Assembly: GCA_017650045.1 (NCBI GenBank)
Contig: JAGCFP010000091.1
Span: forward strand, 1 to 64,000
Source of the DNA: Bacteroidaceae bacterium
GTDB taxonomy: Bacteria; Bacteroidota; Bacteroidia; Bacteroidales; Bacteroidaceae
Direction of reading: 5' to 3'
Length of the DNA stretch: 64,000 nt
A program made the position numbers and the translations under genes. This document shows positions 7,290 to 16,493 of the stretch, piece by piece; the first letter of the stretch is position 1, and each line of letters starts with the position of its first letter. The notes below the pieces were generated by a model, which made no database searches, was not told the origin of the DNA, and saw only the letters and a program-made list of their open reading frames with translations.

Positions 7290-8831
7290 ATGGCACAAGA
7301 AGACGTTTTCAAGAAAGTAGTGGCGCACTGCAAAGAGTATGGTTTCGTATTTCCAAGTAGCGACATCTACGATGGTCTGGGCGCAGTGTATGACTACGGA
7401 CAGAATGGTGTAGAACTCAAGAACAATATCAAGCAATATTGGTGGCAAAGCATGGTGCTGCTGCACGATAACATCGTGGGCATAGACTCTGCCATCTTCA
7501 TGCATCCTACCATCTGGAAGGCCAGTGGCCACGTGGATGCGTTCAACGACCCCCTGATAGACAATCGCGACTCTAAGAAGCGCTATCGTGCCGATGTGCT
7601 GATAGAGGATCAGATAGCCAAGTATGACGAGAAGATAGAGAAGGAGGTGGCTAAGGCTCGCAAGCGCTTTGGCGACAGCTTCGATGAGGAGAAATACCGC
7701 GCTACCAGTCCGCGCGTGGCTGAGGAAGTGGCCAAGCGTGAGGCGCTGCACCAGCGCTATGCTGCTGCTATGCAGGGTCCTGATTTGGAGGAGCTGCGAC
7801 AGATTATCCTTGATGAGGGCATCGTTTGTCCGATCAGCGGTACCCGCAACTGGACAGAGGTACGTCAGTTCAACCTGATGTTCTCTACAGAGATGGGTAG
7901 CACTGCTGATGGCAGCATGAAGATTTATCTGCGCCCGGAAACGGCTCAGGGTATCTTTGTGAACTACTTGAACGTGCAGAAGACGGGTCGTATGAAACTG
8001 CCTTTTGGTATTGCACAGATAGGTAAGGCATTCCGCAACGAGATCGTGGCACGTCAATTCATCTTCCGCATGCGCGAGTTCGAGCAGATGGAGATGCAGT
8101 TCTTCTGCAAGCCTGGCACTGAGATGGATTGGTTCCGCAATTGGAAGGCGCAGCGTATGAAATGGCACCAGGCTCTGGGCTTTGGCGCTGAGAACTACCG
8201 CTTCCACGACCATGATAAGTTGGCCCACTATGCCAATGCAGCTACAGACGTGGAGTTCTTGATGCCTTTTGGTTTCAAGGAGGTAGAGGGTATCCACAGT
8301 CGTACCAACTTCGACTTGTCACAGCATGAGAAATATTCTGGCAAGAGCATCAAATACTTCGATCCTGAGACCAACGAGAGCTATGTGCCTTACGTGGTGG
8401 AGACCAGTATCGGTGTGGATCGTATGTTCCTGAGTGTGATGTGCGGAAGCTACTGCGAGGAGCAGTTGGAGAACGGTGAGAGTCGCGTGGTACTGAAACT
8501 GCCTGCAGCGTTGGCTCCTGTGAAGTTGGCTGTATTACCTTTGGTAAAGAAAGATGGTCTGCCAGAGAAGGCTCGTGAGATAGTGAATGATCTGAAGTTC
8601 CACTTCAATACCATCTATGAGGAGAAGGACAGCATCGGTAAACGCTATCGTCGTCAGGATGCCATTGGTACACCTTACTGCGTGACTGTGGATCATGATA
8701 CGCTGAACGACAACTGCGTGACATTGCGTAACCGCGATACCATGGAGCAGGAGCGTGTGGCCATCAGCGACTTGCGTGGTATCATCGAGGATCGCGTGAG
8801 CATTACGAGCTTGTTGAAGAAATTGATTTAA
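7290..8831 (+). CDS. glyS: glycine--tRNA ligase, dimeric type
   Basis: A 513-residue class II aminoacyl-tRNA synthetase of the alpha2 (eukaryote/archaea-like) GlyRS type. Features: N-terminal FVFPSSDIYDGLGAVYDYG, the glycine-pocket and motif 2 region GIAQIGKAFRNEI...FRMREFEQMEMQFF, motif 3 near YVPYVVETSIGVDRMFL, and the anticodon-binding domain from about residue 405 (PVKLAVLPLV). It charges tRNA-Gly in the cytoplasm. The start MAQEDVF is chosen over an ATG ten codons upstream because the promoter -7 element overlaps that upstream ATG. A lipoprotein PPIase gene follows after 5 bases. Confidence 0.95.
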   Translation: MAQEDVFKKVVAHCKEYGFVFPSSDIYDGLGAVYDYGQNGVELKNNIKQYWWQSMVLLHDNIVGIDSAIFMHPTIWKASGHVDAFNDPLIDNRDSKKRYRADVLIEDQIAKYDEKIEKEVAKARKRFGDSFDEEKYRATSPRVAEEVAKREALHQRYAAAMQGPDLEELRQIILDEGIVCPISGTRNWTEVRQFNLMFSTEMGSTADGSMKIYLRPETAQGIFVNYLNVQKTGRMKLPFGIAQIGKAFRNEIVARQFIFRMREFEQMEMQFFCKPGTEMDWFRNWKAQRMKWHQALGFGAENYRFHDHDKLAHYANAATDVEFLMPFGFKEVEGIHSRTNFDLSQHEKYSGKSIKYFDPETNESYVPYVVETSIGVDRMFLSVMCGSYCEEQLENGESRVVLKLPAALAPVKLAVLPLVKKDGLPEKAREIVNDLKFHFNTIYEEKDSIGKRYRRQDAIGTPYCVTVDHDTLNDNCVTLRNRDTMEQERVAISDLRGIIEDRVSITSLLKKLI

Positions 8832-8836
8832 AGAAA

Positions 8837-9478
8837 GTGAAGCAATTAAGGTACATATTGGGAATGCTGGGCTTCGTGCTGATGGGTGCGATGATATCTT
8901 GTTCTGAGGTGGACGAAGACAGTATCATGGATAAATGGCCAGAACTGAATGATGCGGTATGCGACTCCTTGTTGGTGGAAGCAGGCAGCAACCTCTTCAG
9001 TTTGGCTTCTGACACCACAAAGGTGGATGCCATGCCTTTAGGCAAGTTGTTTGGTATTGAGACCTGGTCGAGCACAACGAAGAAGAAGGAGTATGTTTTC
9101 TGTATAAAGCTAACGGCTACAGATGGCAAGCATCCTATTTATAACGATCGTATCTCTGCCTATTATCGTGGCTCTTATATTTTAGGTACGGAGTTTGATG
9201 GGAATTTCGAAGGGTATGTAGCTACGGATACCGACTTCGACGGCACCAAGAAACTGCCTGCTATTTATGACACACCTGCAACATTCACCATTGTGAGTAC
9301 AGCTAACATGTGGCTGATAAATGGTTGGATTGCTGCTCTGCAATATATGCGTGAAGGTGAGCGTTGGTTGCTCTTTGTTCCTTGTCGAAGTGGGTACGGG
9401 GTAAAATCTTCTTCTTCTACGATTTTGGATAATTCCACCCTCTTCTTCGACATTATTCTGGATAAGATTTTGGATTGA
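8837..9478 (+). CDS. FKBP-type peptidyl-prolyl isomerase lipoprotein
   Basis: A 213-residue protein read from a GTG start 5 bases after glyS; the GTG gives a good lipoprotein signal (MKQLRYILGMLGFVLMGAMI, Cys22). The C-terminal half has the FKBP pattern: ISAYYRGSYILGTEFDG, the flap region, WLINGWIAALQYMREGERW and FVPCRSGYG. It is predicted to assist protein folding in the periplasm while anchored to a membrane. The FKBP core is degenerate at several active-site positions, as in other Bacteroidetes lipoprotein FKBPs, so catalysis is not certain. Its 3' end overlaps the convergent murQ by 26 bases. Confidence 0.75.
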   Translation: MKQLRYILGMLGFVLMGAMISCSEVDEDSIMDKWPELNDAVCDSLLVEAGSNLFSLASDTTKVDAMPLGKLFGIETWSSTTKKKEYVFCIKLTATDGKHPIYNDRISAYYRGSYILGTEFDGNFEGYVATDTDFDGTKKLPAIYDTPATFTIVSTANMWLINGWIAALQYMREGERWLLFVPCRSGYGVKSSSSTILDNSTLFFDIILDKILD

Positions 9479-10283
9479 CGCTTTCGATAGCTTTTTCTAC
9501 AGAACCATGCAATAAGAGTAAGGACTTGGCTTGACCATAGCCAAGTCCTAATTCTTCTACCAGCATCCTGGTACCACGATCTACGAGTTTTTCATTGGTG
9601 AGCTGCATGTTCACCATCTTATTGCCCTTCACCCTGCCAAGTTGTATCATCACGGCAGTGCTTATCATATTGAGAATCATCTTCTGCCCTGTGCCCGACT
9701 TCATGCGGGAACTGCCTGTGACAAACTCGGGACCTACCACCATCTCGATGGCTACATCGGCTTCTGCTGCCATGGGGGAGTGGGGGTTGCTGGTAATGCA
9801 TCCAGTGAGTATGCCATGTTCGCGGGCTTCGCGCAGGGCTCCAATGACATAAGGCGTGGTGCCAGAGGCGGCTACGCCTATCACGGTGTCGCGGGTATTG
9901 ATGTTGTGCTCCATCAGGTCTTCCCAACCTTTACGCTCCTTGTCCTCGGCATTCTCGATGGAACGGCGCAAGGCCGACTCTCCACCTGCGATAATGCCTA
10001 TCACCATACGAGGTGGCATGCCGAAGGTAGGGGGAATCTCTGAGGCATCGAGCACACCCAAACGTCCACTGGTGCCAGCACCAATGTAGAACAGGCGACC
10101 GCCTCGCTTCATGCGTGGTACAATCTTCTTCACCAGTTTCTCTATCTGTGGAATGGCTTGCTGCACAGCATCTGCTACATGGTGGTCTTCCTCGTTGATG
10201 TGCGTCAGTATCTCATGCACCGACATCTGTTCGAGATGGTCGTAGTGCGAGGGTTCTTCAGTGATTTTCTCAAAGGTTTCCAT
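9453..10283 (-). CDS. murQ: N-acetylmuramic acid 6-phosphate etherase
   Basis: A 276-residue SIS-domain protein with the MurQ signatures GGRLFYIGAGTSGRLGVLDA followed by SEIPPTFG, and GVAASGTTPYVIGAL. MurQ cleaves the lactyl ether of MurNAc 6-phosphate, giving GlcNAc 6-phosphate and D-lactate in the cytoplasm. The gene overlaps the upstream sugar kinase by 14 bases, the expected enzyme order for MurNAc salvage, and lies at the 3' end of the namZ-transporter-kinase-murQ cluster. At about 276 residues it is slightly shorter than the E. coli enzyme (298). Confidence 0.93.
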   Translation of the reverse strand: METFEKITEEPSHYDHLEQMSVHEILTHINEEDHHVADAVQQAIPQIEKLVKKIVPRMKRGGRLFYIGAGTSGRLGVLDASEIPPTFGMPPRMVIGIIAGGESALRRSIENAEDKERKGWEDLMEHNINTRDTVIGVAASGTTPYVIGALREAREHGILTGCITSNPHSPMAAEADVAIEMVVGPEFVTGSSRMKSGTGQKMILNMISTAVMIQLGRVKGNKMVNMQLTNEKLVDRGTRMLVEELGLGYGQAKSLLLLHGSVEKAIESVNPKSYPE

Positions 10284-11112
10284 AATACTTGATGAGTCCT
10301 TCCATCGGACTATTTGTGATGATACCTAATTGTATGCCAGTGAGTTCAGCCGACTTTTCCAGTACCTTGCGATAGGCGTAGGCTACAGAACCTGTGAAAT
10401 GTACGGGCAGGTGCTGGTAGTCGTATTGCATCACGTTGCGGGCAATGAAGTGTGAGAAGGCCTCCATCACGAGGTAAAAGATGGCCTCATTGTCGAGGTT
10501 TTCTTCCAGGAACGGCTGCAAACTGGCAAGGAAACGGTTGGGGAAAGGCTGACGATAGACACGATCGATAATCTCTGCTGTGGTGAGATGGAATTGTGTC
10601 AGGAACTTCTCCTTCAGTTCCTCACCGAGTTGGTTTTTTAGCAAGTCGCCTATGAGAATCTTACCCAACACGGCACCGCTACCCTCATCACCTAAGATGA
10701 ATCCCAGAGGCGATACGTTCTTCACGATCTTCTTGCCGTCGTACTCACAGGAGTTGGAACCTGTACCTAAGATGCAGACGATGCCAGGCTCATTGCCACA
10801 TAACGCGCGGGCAGCACCAACCATGTCGGAGCAGACCTCCACACGGGCCTCATCGCTGACCTGCATCATCAGGGCTCTGGCCAGAATGGGCGACTTCTCG
10901 GGGGTGCAACCAGCACCGAAGAAGTGGATGGCTTCTATCTTGGTACCTCTGGGAATCTTAGGAACCAAGGCATTGGATAGTTCATACTCTATTTCTTTCT
11001 CCGTCTCGAAAAACGGGTTGATACCCTTGGTCTTGATGCGTTTCATGACGGTACTTCCATCCATCAGGCACCAATCAGTCTTGGTTGATCCGCTATCGGC
11101 AATCAGTTTCAT
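10270..11112 (-). CDS. BadF/BadG-family sugar kinase, probable MurNAc kinase
   Basis: A 280-residue ASKHA-fold kinase: the phosphate-1 loop ADSGSTKTDWCL at residues 5-16, GIVCILGTGSNSCEYDG as phosphate-2 region, GFILGDEGSGAVLG, and HFTGSVAYAYRKVL. This is the BadF/BadG/BcrA/BcrD family, which includes N-acetylglucosamine kinases and the MurK-type MurNAc kinases. Placed between a sodium symporter and murQ, with a 14-base overlap with murQ, the likely reaction is ATP-dependent phosphorylation of MurNAc at C6. GlcNAc phosphorylation is also possible, since MurK-type enzymes can accept both sugars. Specificity is inferred from context. Confidence 0.8.
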   Translation of the reverse strand: MKLIADSGSTKTDWCLMDGSTVMKRIKTKGINPFFETEKEIEYELSNALVPKIPRGTKIEAIHFFGAGCTPEKSPILARALMMQVSDEARVEVCSDMVGAARALCGNEPGIVCILGTGSNSCEYDGKKIVKNVSPLGFILGDEGSGAVLGKILIGDLLKNQLGEELKEKFLTQFHLTTAEIIDRVYRQPFPNRFLASLQPFLEENLDNEAIFYLVMEAFSHFIARNVMQYDYQHLPVHFTGSVAYAYRKVLEKSAELTGIQLGIITNSPMEGLIKYYGNL

Positions 11113-11149
11113 ATTATAATAATGACTTAGTTAGCTGGTGTTTTTATGA

Positions 11150-13990
11150 TTAATTGTATATACACTCTAAAGTAGCTCCCTGGTAATAATGCTTCAGGAT
11201 ATCCTCGTAGGCATAGCCTTTCTCGCCCATCACAGCAGCACCAATCTGGCAAAGTCCCACACCATGGCCCCAACCTGCGCCTGTGAGGGTGAAGGTATCG
11301 GGCAACTTACTGCCTGCCTTGTAGGTCTTGTCCACCACGAAGGCAGAGCTGAAGAGGTGGCTGGAAGAGAGGGTGCGACGAATCTCCAGTTCCTTACCTA
11401 TCACCAAGGTCTGCTTGCTGCCCACAATGCGCAGTTTGAAGAGTCTGCCACTGGTGCCACGCTCCACGGGCTGCAGATCCAGAATGTCCCCAAAGTCGAT
11501 GCCAGAGCGCTCCTTAATCAGGGCTGCCAGTTCTGCCTGCGTGTAATGCACCTGCCAACGATAGAAATCGATGGTCTCCTGATCGTAGTTGTTCAGCACC
11601 TGTGCCAGAATCTGCTTGTCATCGGTATTGCAGAACGAGGCAGGGGAAGTGCGAATCCATTGTTCCGCCACCTCCTCGTTGGTAAGGTCGGGCAGATCCT
11701 CCGTACCATCTAAATCCCTTCCCTTCAGCAAGTAGGGCAGGTCTTTATCAGCCCAAGCCGTGTGAAATACCTCGAAAGCCCCTCCGCAACTCTTGGAGTA
11801 GCGGGTATCACAAATCTCACCATTGTAAGTAAGCACTTGTCCGCGTGTAGCCTCAATGGCCTGCTTCGCCTTTTCGGTGGTCACCCTTGTGATGCCTTGA
11901 TAGCGCTGGCAGTGGTCATCCGCACAGACATCGAAATGCTGGTGCGCATCACTTTCGTACCACTTTATTAATTGAGAATTATCTTCGCTGATTATCGCTG
12001 GCACCTCAGCAGAGAGTGCACGATAATTGTCCATTTTATTCAGCAGCCAACTGCGTGAGATTACAGCATGTGCCTTGAGGAACTCGAGGGAGGCCTGGGC
12101 GCTCATCTCGCTGGAAATCACGCTGAGCAGGTAGTCTTCCACTGGTATCAGGTTCACAGCGGTGATGCCCTTTTCCTCCACGATCAGCTTCAGTGCCCCT
12201 TGGAAGCGCTGCTGCTCACGGCGCTCCCAATGGAAGTCCACCCCGATGATCACATCTTCCAGCTCGATGTAGTTGTCAGCCTTTGTAGGGGTGAACAGCA
12301 GTTCTGCTTGTGTGGTGCCGTTCCATGTCATGCTGCCGTTCTCGTACATCACCGTTTGTTCCCCAGTGACCTTCTTGCCATCGGGCATGCGGTAATCGCC
12401 TTGCAAGCGGAAGCGGATGGCCTGCTGCTCCAGCAAGATGCCCACCTCCACATTCGGTTCCTCAGAAACAGAAGTCTGCTGGCAACTCGTCAGGCTCAAA
12501 GAGAGGCCAATAAGCAATGCGATGGTCGTCAGACTGCCTTTCTGTTTGCCCCCAGAGGTGCTGATAAGGCAGAGTCCGATAAACGTGAACAAGGCGTTCA
12601 TGATAAGCAGTTCGTAGCTGAACTGGTAGCCTCCTAACCAAGCCTCACTATGGCTGTCGATCACATAACAAAGGATGGGTGAGAGGATTACCACCAGTGG
12701 TACGAGTTGGTGGCGTACGCTTCGCTTGGTTAAGATAGCAAAGGCAAACATGCCAAGGATGGGACCATAGGTATAGCTGGCCAATACATACACAGCATTA
12801 ATCACGCTGGTATTGTTCAGAATGTTGAAGGCCACGATGCAGAGTCCCATCACCACTGCCATGCCGATGTGGATCTTTTTGCGCCCCGAAGTGATTTCTG
12901 CTTCCGACTTATCCTTTGTGCCCCAGATATCCACTGTAAAAGAAGTAGTAAGTGCTGTGAGGGCAGAACCTGCAGCAGCAAAGGCTGCGGAAGTCAGACC
13001 CACCACGAAGATGATGCCCACTACCAATGGCAGGTAACCGCCTGTGGCGATGGTGGGGAACAACTCATCGCTCTTCTCCACTGTGATGCCATGCTCACGG
13101 GCAAAGAGGTAGAGCAGTACACCCAGACCTAAGAAGATCCAGATTACCACCAATTGCAGCAAGATGCTCACAATCATGTTCTTCTGTGCGTCGCGAGGGT
13201 TTTTGCAACTCAGGTTGCGCTGCATCATGTCCTGATCGAGTCCGTTGGTGGCAATCATCGTGAAGGCACCTGCCAGAAACTGCTTCCAGAAATACTGCTT
13301 CTCGTTAGGATTGTCGAAGAAGAAGATGCGGCTCCATTCACTACCCGTGATATTTTGAAACACATCCACTGCAGAGAAGTTCAGGTCTTTGGCGATGTAC
13401 CAGATGCAGAGGAAGAGCGACAGCAGTAAGCAGAGCGTTTTCAGCGAATCGGTCCAGATAAGCGACTTCACGCCACCTCGGAACGTGTAGAACCACACCA
13501 CAATCATCGTCACTAAGGCATTCAGTGCAAAGGGAAGTCCTAAAGGCTTGAAGATAAGCAGTTGCATCATCAGGCACACCACGAAGAGGCGGACAGAGGC
13601 CCCCAGCATCTTGCTGATGAAGAACATCCAAGCCCCAGAGTGGTAGCCTCCCTTCCCTAATCGATCTTCCAGAAATTGGTAGATGGAGGTCAGCTGTAGC
13701 TTGTAGAATAGGGGAGTGAGCACAAAGGCGATGGCCAACTGTCCTGCTACAAATCCCAGCACCATCTGCAAGTATCCCATCTGACTGGCACCCACCATGC
13801 CAGGCACTGAAACAAAAGTCACGCCAGAGATGCTGGCACCTATCATGGCAAACGCTACCATGTACCATTTGGATTGTCTGCCTCCAACGAAGAAGCCTGC
13901 ATTGTCGGCCCTTCTGCCTGCAAGGTATGATACAGTGAACAGTACGGCGAAGTATATCGCTATGGTCAATATCGCTACTAATGGACTCAT
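11150..13990 (-). CDS. sodium:solute symporter fused to SpoIID/LytB domain
   Basis: One uninterrupted 946-codon frame carries two proteins. Residues 1-480 are an SSS-family sodium symporter with about 13 hydrophobic segments (for example LVAILTIAIYFAVLFTVSYL, FVVGLTSAAFAAAGSALTAL). Residues 487-503 (LTTIALLIGLSLSLTSC) look like a lipoprotein signal with Cys503. Residues 515-946 are a SpoIID/LytB (AmiB-enhancer) domain: VEDYLLSVISSEMSAQ with the family's Glu, FLKAHAVISRSWLL, Cys-containing metal motifs (CADDHCQRYQG, CDTRYSKSCGG) and GAGWGHGVGLCQIGA. The cluster suggests MurNAc uptake (MurT-like) coupled to glycan-strand binding or cleavage in the periplasm. The internal signal peptide suggests that two adjacent genes became joined in frame. 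Confidence 0.85.
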   Translation of the reverse strand: MSPLVAILTIAIYFAVLFTVSYLAGRRADNAGFFVGGRQSKWYMVAFAMIGASISGVTFVSVPGMVGASQMGYLQMVLGFVAGQLAIAFVLTPLFYKLQLTSIYQFLEDRLGKGGYHSGAWMFFISKMLGASVRLFVVCLMMQLLIFKPLGLPFALNALVTMIVVWFYTFRGGVKSLIWTDSLKTLCLLLSLFLCIWYIAKDLNFSAVDVFQNITGSEWSRIFFFDNPNEKQYFWKQFLAGAFTMIATNGLDQDMMQRNLSCKNPRDAQKNMIVSILLQLVVIWIFLGLGVLLYLFAREHGITVEKSDELFPTIATGGYLPLVVGIIFVVGLTSAAFAAAGSALTALTTSFTVDIWGTKDKSEAEITSGRKKIHIGMAVVMGLCIVAFNILNNTSVINAVYVLASYTYGPILGMFAFAILTKRSVRHQLVPLVVILSPILCYVIDSHSEAWLGGYQFSYELLIMNALFTFIGLCLISTSGGKQKGSLTTIALLIGLSLSLTSCQQTSVSEEPNVEVGILLEQQAIRFRLQGDYRMPDGKKVTGEQTVMYENGSMTWNGTTQAELLFTPTKADNYIELEDVIIGVDFHWERREQQRFQGALKLIVEEKGITAVNLIPVEDYLLSVISSEMSAQASLEFLKAHAVISRSWLLNKMDNYRALSAEVPAIISEDNSQLIKWYESDAHQHFDVCADDHCQRYQGITRVTTEKAKQAIEATRGQVLTYNGEICDTRYSKSCGGAFEVFHTAWADKDLPYLLKGRDLDGTEDLPDLTNEEVAEQWIRTSPASFCNTDDKQILAQVLNNYDQETIDFYRWQVHYTQAELAALIKERSGIDFGDILDLQPVERGTSGRLFKLRIVGSKQTLVIGKELEIRRTLSSSHLFSSAFVVDKTYKAGSKLPDTFTLTGAGWGHGVGLCQIGAAVMGEKGYAYEDILKHYYQGATLECIYN

Positions 13991-14021
13991 CTTTTTCTAA
14001 CTATGAATTATGAATTTTGAA

Positions 14022-15236
14022 TTATTTTTCATAAAGTAAATATCGCTTTCTTTGCTCCTTAAACTTCTCCACATCGGGTTCCCAGCGAGCTTTGATTTCC
14101 TCGGCACTCTTTCCCTGCTTGATCATCTGGCGCACATAGTCCACCCCAATCAGTTTCTCGAAGAAAGAGGTGAAGAACTTGTCACCCATCTTCAGGTTCT
14201 GATAGGCATCGATGACGTAATCCAGATTCAGTCCACCTTGGATGATGGCGTCATCTTCCAGCGTGCTCAAATCCTTGCCATAGCAGAGCTTGTCCTTTTG
14301 TGGAGGATTGGTGGCGCCAGGTTTGCTGCGTGGGGTGAAACTATAAGGCTGGTCTTTCATCTGTGGATGTCCGTAGATTTGGAAAGGCTTGTCAGTTCCT
14401 CTGCCTAAGCTCATCACCGTGCCCTCGAAGAGACAGGTAGAAGGGTAGAGGTAAATGGATTTCATGTTGGGCAGGTTGGGCGATGGGGCGATGGTCAACT
14501 TATACCTGCTCTGATGGGTGTAGTTGGCGCAAGGGATGATAGTGAGCTTGCATTGCCTGCCTTGAGGCAACCACTTCTCGCCATTCACCATCTGTGCCAG
14601 TTCGCCTAAGGTCATGCCATGCACCACGGGGATAGGCAGCCATCCCACACCACTCTTGTGCTTCATGTCGAGGATGGGACCATCCACATACATGCCGTTA
14701 GGATTGGGCCTGTCAAGGATTATCAATTCCTTGCCCTGCTCTGCGCAGGCATCCATCAGGCGGCACATGGTTATATAATAGGTGTAGAAGCGCAGTCCCA
14801 CATCCTGAATGTCCATCACCAGCACGTCAATCTGCTGCATAGTCTTGGCATCGGGCTTTCCGCCTTGCTGGTTGTATAGCGAGATGATGGGGAGCCCCGT
14901 CTTTGCATCCACGGAGTTGTCCACTTTCTCCCCCGCATCGGCATCCCCTCTAAACCCATGTTCTGGCGAGAGGATATAGATAATGTTAAACCCATCACGC
15001 TTCAGCAGATCCACGATGTGCTCCTCGCCAGCCATGCCCGTCTGGTTGGAATACACCCCTATACGCTTGCCTTCCAGCAGGGGGAAGTAGAGTGCAGTCT
15101 GCTGATCGCCTGTCAGTATCTGTGCAGGGACAACCTCTTCTATAGCTACCCCTTCCTCATCAGCCTTTGGAGAGGTCTGCGCGTGGGTGCAGGCCGTCAG
15201 GCAGAGCAGTAAGGACAGTATCATGAGTTTCTTCAT
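14022..15236 (-). CDS. namZ: NamZ-type exo-beta-N-acetylmuramidase lipoprotein (DUF1343)
   Basis: A 404-residue lipoprotein (MKKLMILSLLLCLTAC) with the DUF1343 domain now known as the NamZ family (GH171), whose founding members release MurNAc from the non-reducing ends of peptidoglycan fragments. Seen: GKRIGVYSNQTGMAGEEHIV, YILSPEHGFRGDADAG, DVLVMDIQDVGLRFYTYY, LDRPNPNGMYVDGPILD, and VSLG-like SLGRGTDKPFQIYG. The ATG at 15236 is preferred over a GTG three codons upstream, because a TATCTTTG -7 element at 15256-15263 would leave almost no leader for the latter. First gene of the MurNAc salvage cluster: extracytoplasmic release of MurNAc before import. Confidence 0.88.
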   Translation of the reverse strand: MKKLMILSLLLCLTACTHAQTSPKADEEGVAIEEVVPAQILTGDQQTALYFPLLEGKRIGVYSNQTGMAGEEHIVDLLKRDGFNIIYILSPEHGFRGDADAGEKVDNSVDAKTGLPIISLYNQQGGKPDAKTMQQIDVLVMDIQDVGLRFYTYYITMCRLMDACAEQGKELIILDRPNPNGMYVDGPILDMKHKSGVGWLPIPVVHGMTLGELAQMVNGEKWLPQGRQCKLTIIPCANYTHQSRYKLTIAPSPNLPNMKSIYLYPSTCLFEGTVMSLGRGTDKPFQIYGHPQMKDQPYSFTPRSKPGATNPPQKDKLCYGKDLSTLEDDAIIQGGLNLDYVIDAYQNLKMGDKFFTSFFEKLIGVDYVRQMIKQGKSAEEIKARWEPDVEKFKEQRKRYLLYEK

Positions 15237-15284
15237 AGAGTTCACTTATATAGGGCAAAGATAATAAAATTCTCAATACACGCG

Positions 15285-15327
15285 TAAAAAAAAGAAGCAT
15301 CTTACACATTTGCGTGAAGATGCTTCT
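15285..15327 (-). terminator. terminator of asd
   Basis: AGAAGCATCTT (15293-15303) pairs with AAGATGCTTCT (15317-15327); read on the minus strand the hairpin is followed by eight T residues (15285-15292). It separates asd from namZ. Confidence 0.85.
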
Positions 15328-15348
15328 GCTATATAAGTAAAGTAATGC

Positions 15349-16356
15349 TTAAAGAGCGTTTTCCTTAATCAGATATTCAGCTATCTGCACAGCATTCAGC
15401 GCAGCGCCCTTGCGAATCTGATCGCCCACCTGCCACCACGTGATACCGTTCTCGTTGGCAAGGTCCTTACGGATACGACCTATATACACAGGATCCTTGC
15501 CTGCCAGGAACAGGGGCATCGGATAGATCTTGTTGGCGGGGTCATCCATCACCTCTACACCTTCTGCCTTTTCGAAGGCAGCCTTAGCCTCTGCCACACT
15601 GATGGGTTTCTCTGTCTCTACCCACACGGCCTCAGAGTGACTGCGCAGAGATGGCACACGCACACAGGTAGCGCTCACCTGTACGTCGCTGTGCATGATC
15701 TTGCGCGTCTCGTTGAACATCTTCATCTCCTCTTTGGTGTAGTCGTTCTCCATAAACACATCCACCTGAGGAATCAGGTTGTATGCCAACTGATACTGGA
15801 ACTTGCTCACTGTCACAGGCTCGCCTGCCAATACCTGACGATACTGCTCTTCCAACTCCTGCATAGCCACGGCACCAGCACCACTGGCAGCCTGATAGGT
15901 AGCCACATGCACGCGCTTGATGTGAGATAACTCTTCGATGGCCTTCAGGCACACTACCATCTGGATAGTGGTACAGTTAGGGTTGGCAATGATGCCACGA
16001 GGACGATCCTTGGCATCAGCAGCATTTACCTCTGGAACTACCAATGGTACATCAGCATCCATGCGGAAGGCACTACTGTTGTCTATCATCACAGCACCAT
16101 ACTTGGTGATAGTCTCTGCATATTCCTTTGAAGTGCCTGCACCTGCTGATGCAAACACGATATCGATATCCTTGAAATCATCGTTGTGCTGCAACAGTTT
16201 CACCTCTATTTCCTTACCCTTGAATGGATACTTTCGGCCTGCACTGCGTGAAGAACCAAACAATACCAACTCATCCATTGGGAAATTTCTTTCCTCCAGC
16301 ACCTTCAGGAACTCCTGTCCCACGGCACCACTGGCACCAACGATTGCTACTTTCAT
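15349..16356 (-). CDS. asd: aspartate-semialdehyde dehydrogenase
   Basis: A 335-residue enzyme with the NADP-binding [17 protein letters not shown] at the N-terminus, the catalytic cysteine in ANPNCTT (Cys128), the substrate region [14 protein letters not shown], and the catalytic histidine in [11 protein letters not shown] (His240). It reduces aspartyl phosphate to aspartate semialdehyde for lysine/diaminopimelate, threonine and methionine synthesis. Length and motifs are canonical. It stands alone, with its own terminator; an upstream TAATTTTG is at 16407-16414 with a -33 TTG at an unusually long spacing of 22 bases. Confidence 0.95.
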   Translation of the reverse strand: MKVAIVGASGAVGQEFLKVLEERNFPMDELVLFGSSRSAGRKYPFKGKEIEVKLLQHNDDFKDIDIVFASAGAGTSKEYAETITKYGAVMIDNSSAFRMDADVPLVVPEVNAADAKDRPRGIIANPNCTTIQMVVCLKAIEELSHIKRVHVATYQAASGAGAVAMQELEEQYRQVLAGEPVTVSKFQYQLAYNLIPQVDVFMENDYTKEEMKMFNETRKIMHSDVQVSATCVRVPSLRSHSEAVWVETEKPISVAEAKAAFEKAEGVEVMDDPANKIYPMPLFLAGKDPVYIGRIRKDLANENGITWWQVGDQIRKGAALNAVQIAEYLIKENAL

Positions 16357-16493
16357 AATACTTTGTTTTTTACTTTTAACCTTAAACTAAAAATACTTAT
16401 CGCCTGCAAAATTACGACATTTTACGCTATCTTTAGCAATAAATGAAAACTTTTTGCTTATTTTGCATGCAAAACAAGAATTAGACTTCCATT

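Noticed and set aside
7254..8297. 347-codon minus-strand ORF opposite glyS
   Set aside because: Fully antisense to glyS, rich in His/Leu as expected for a shadow frame, with no recognisable domain.
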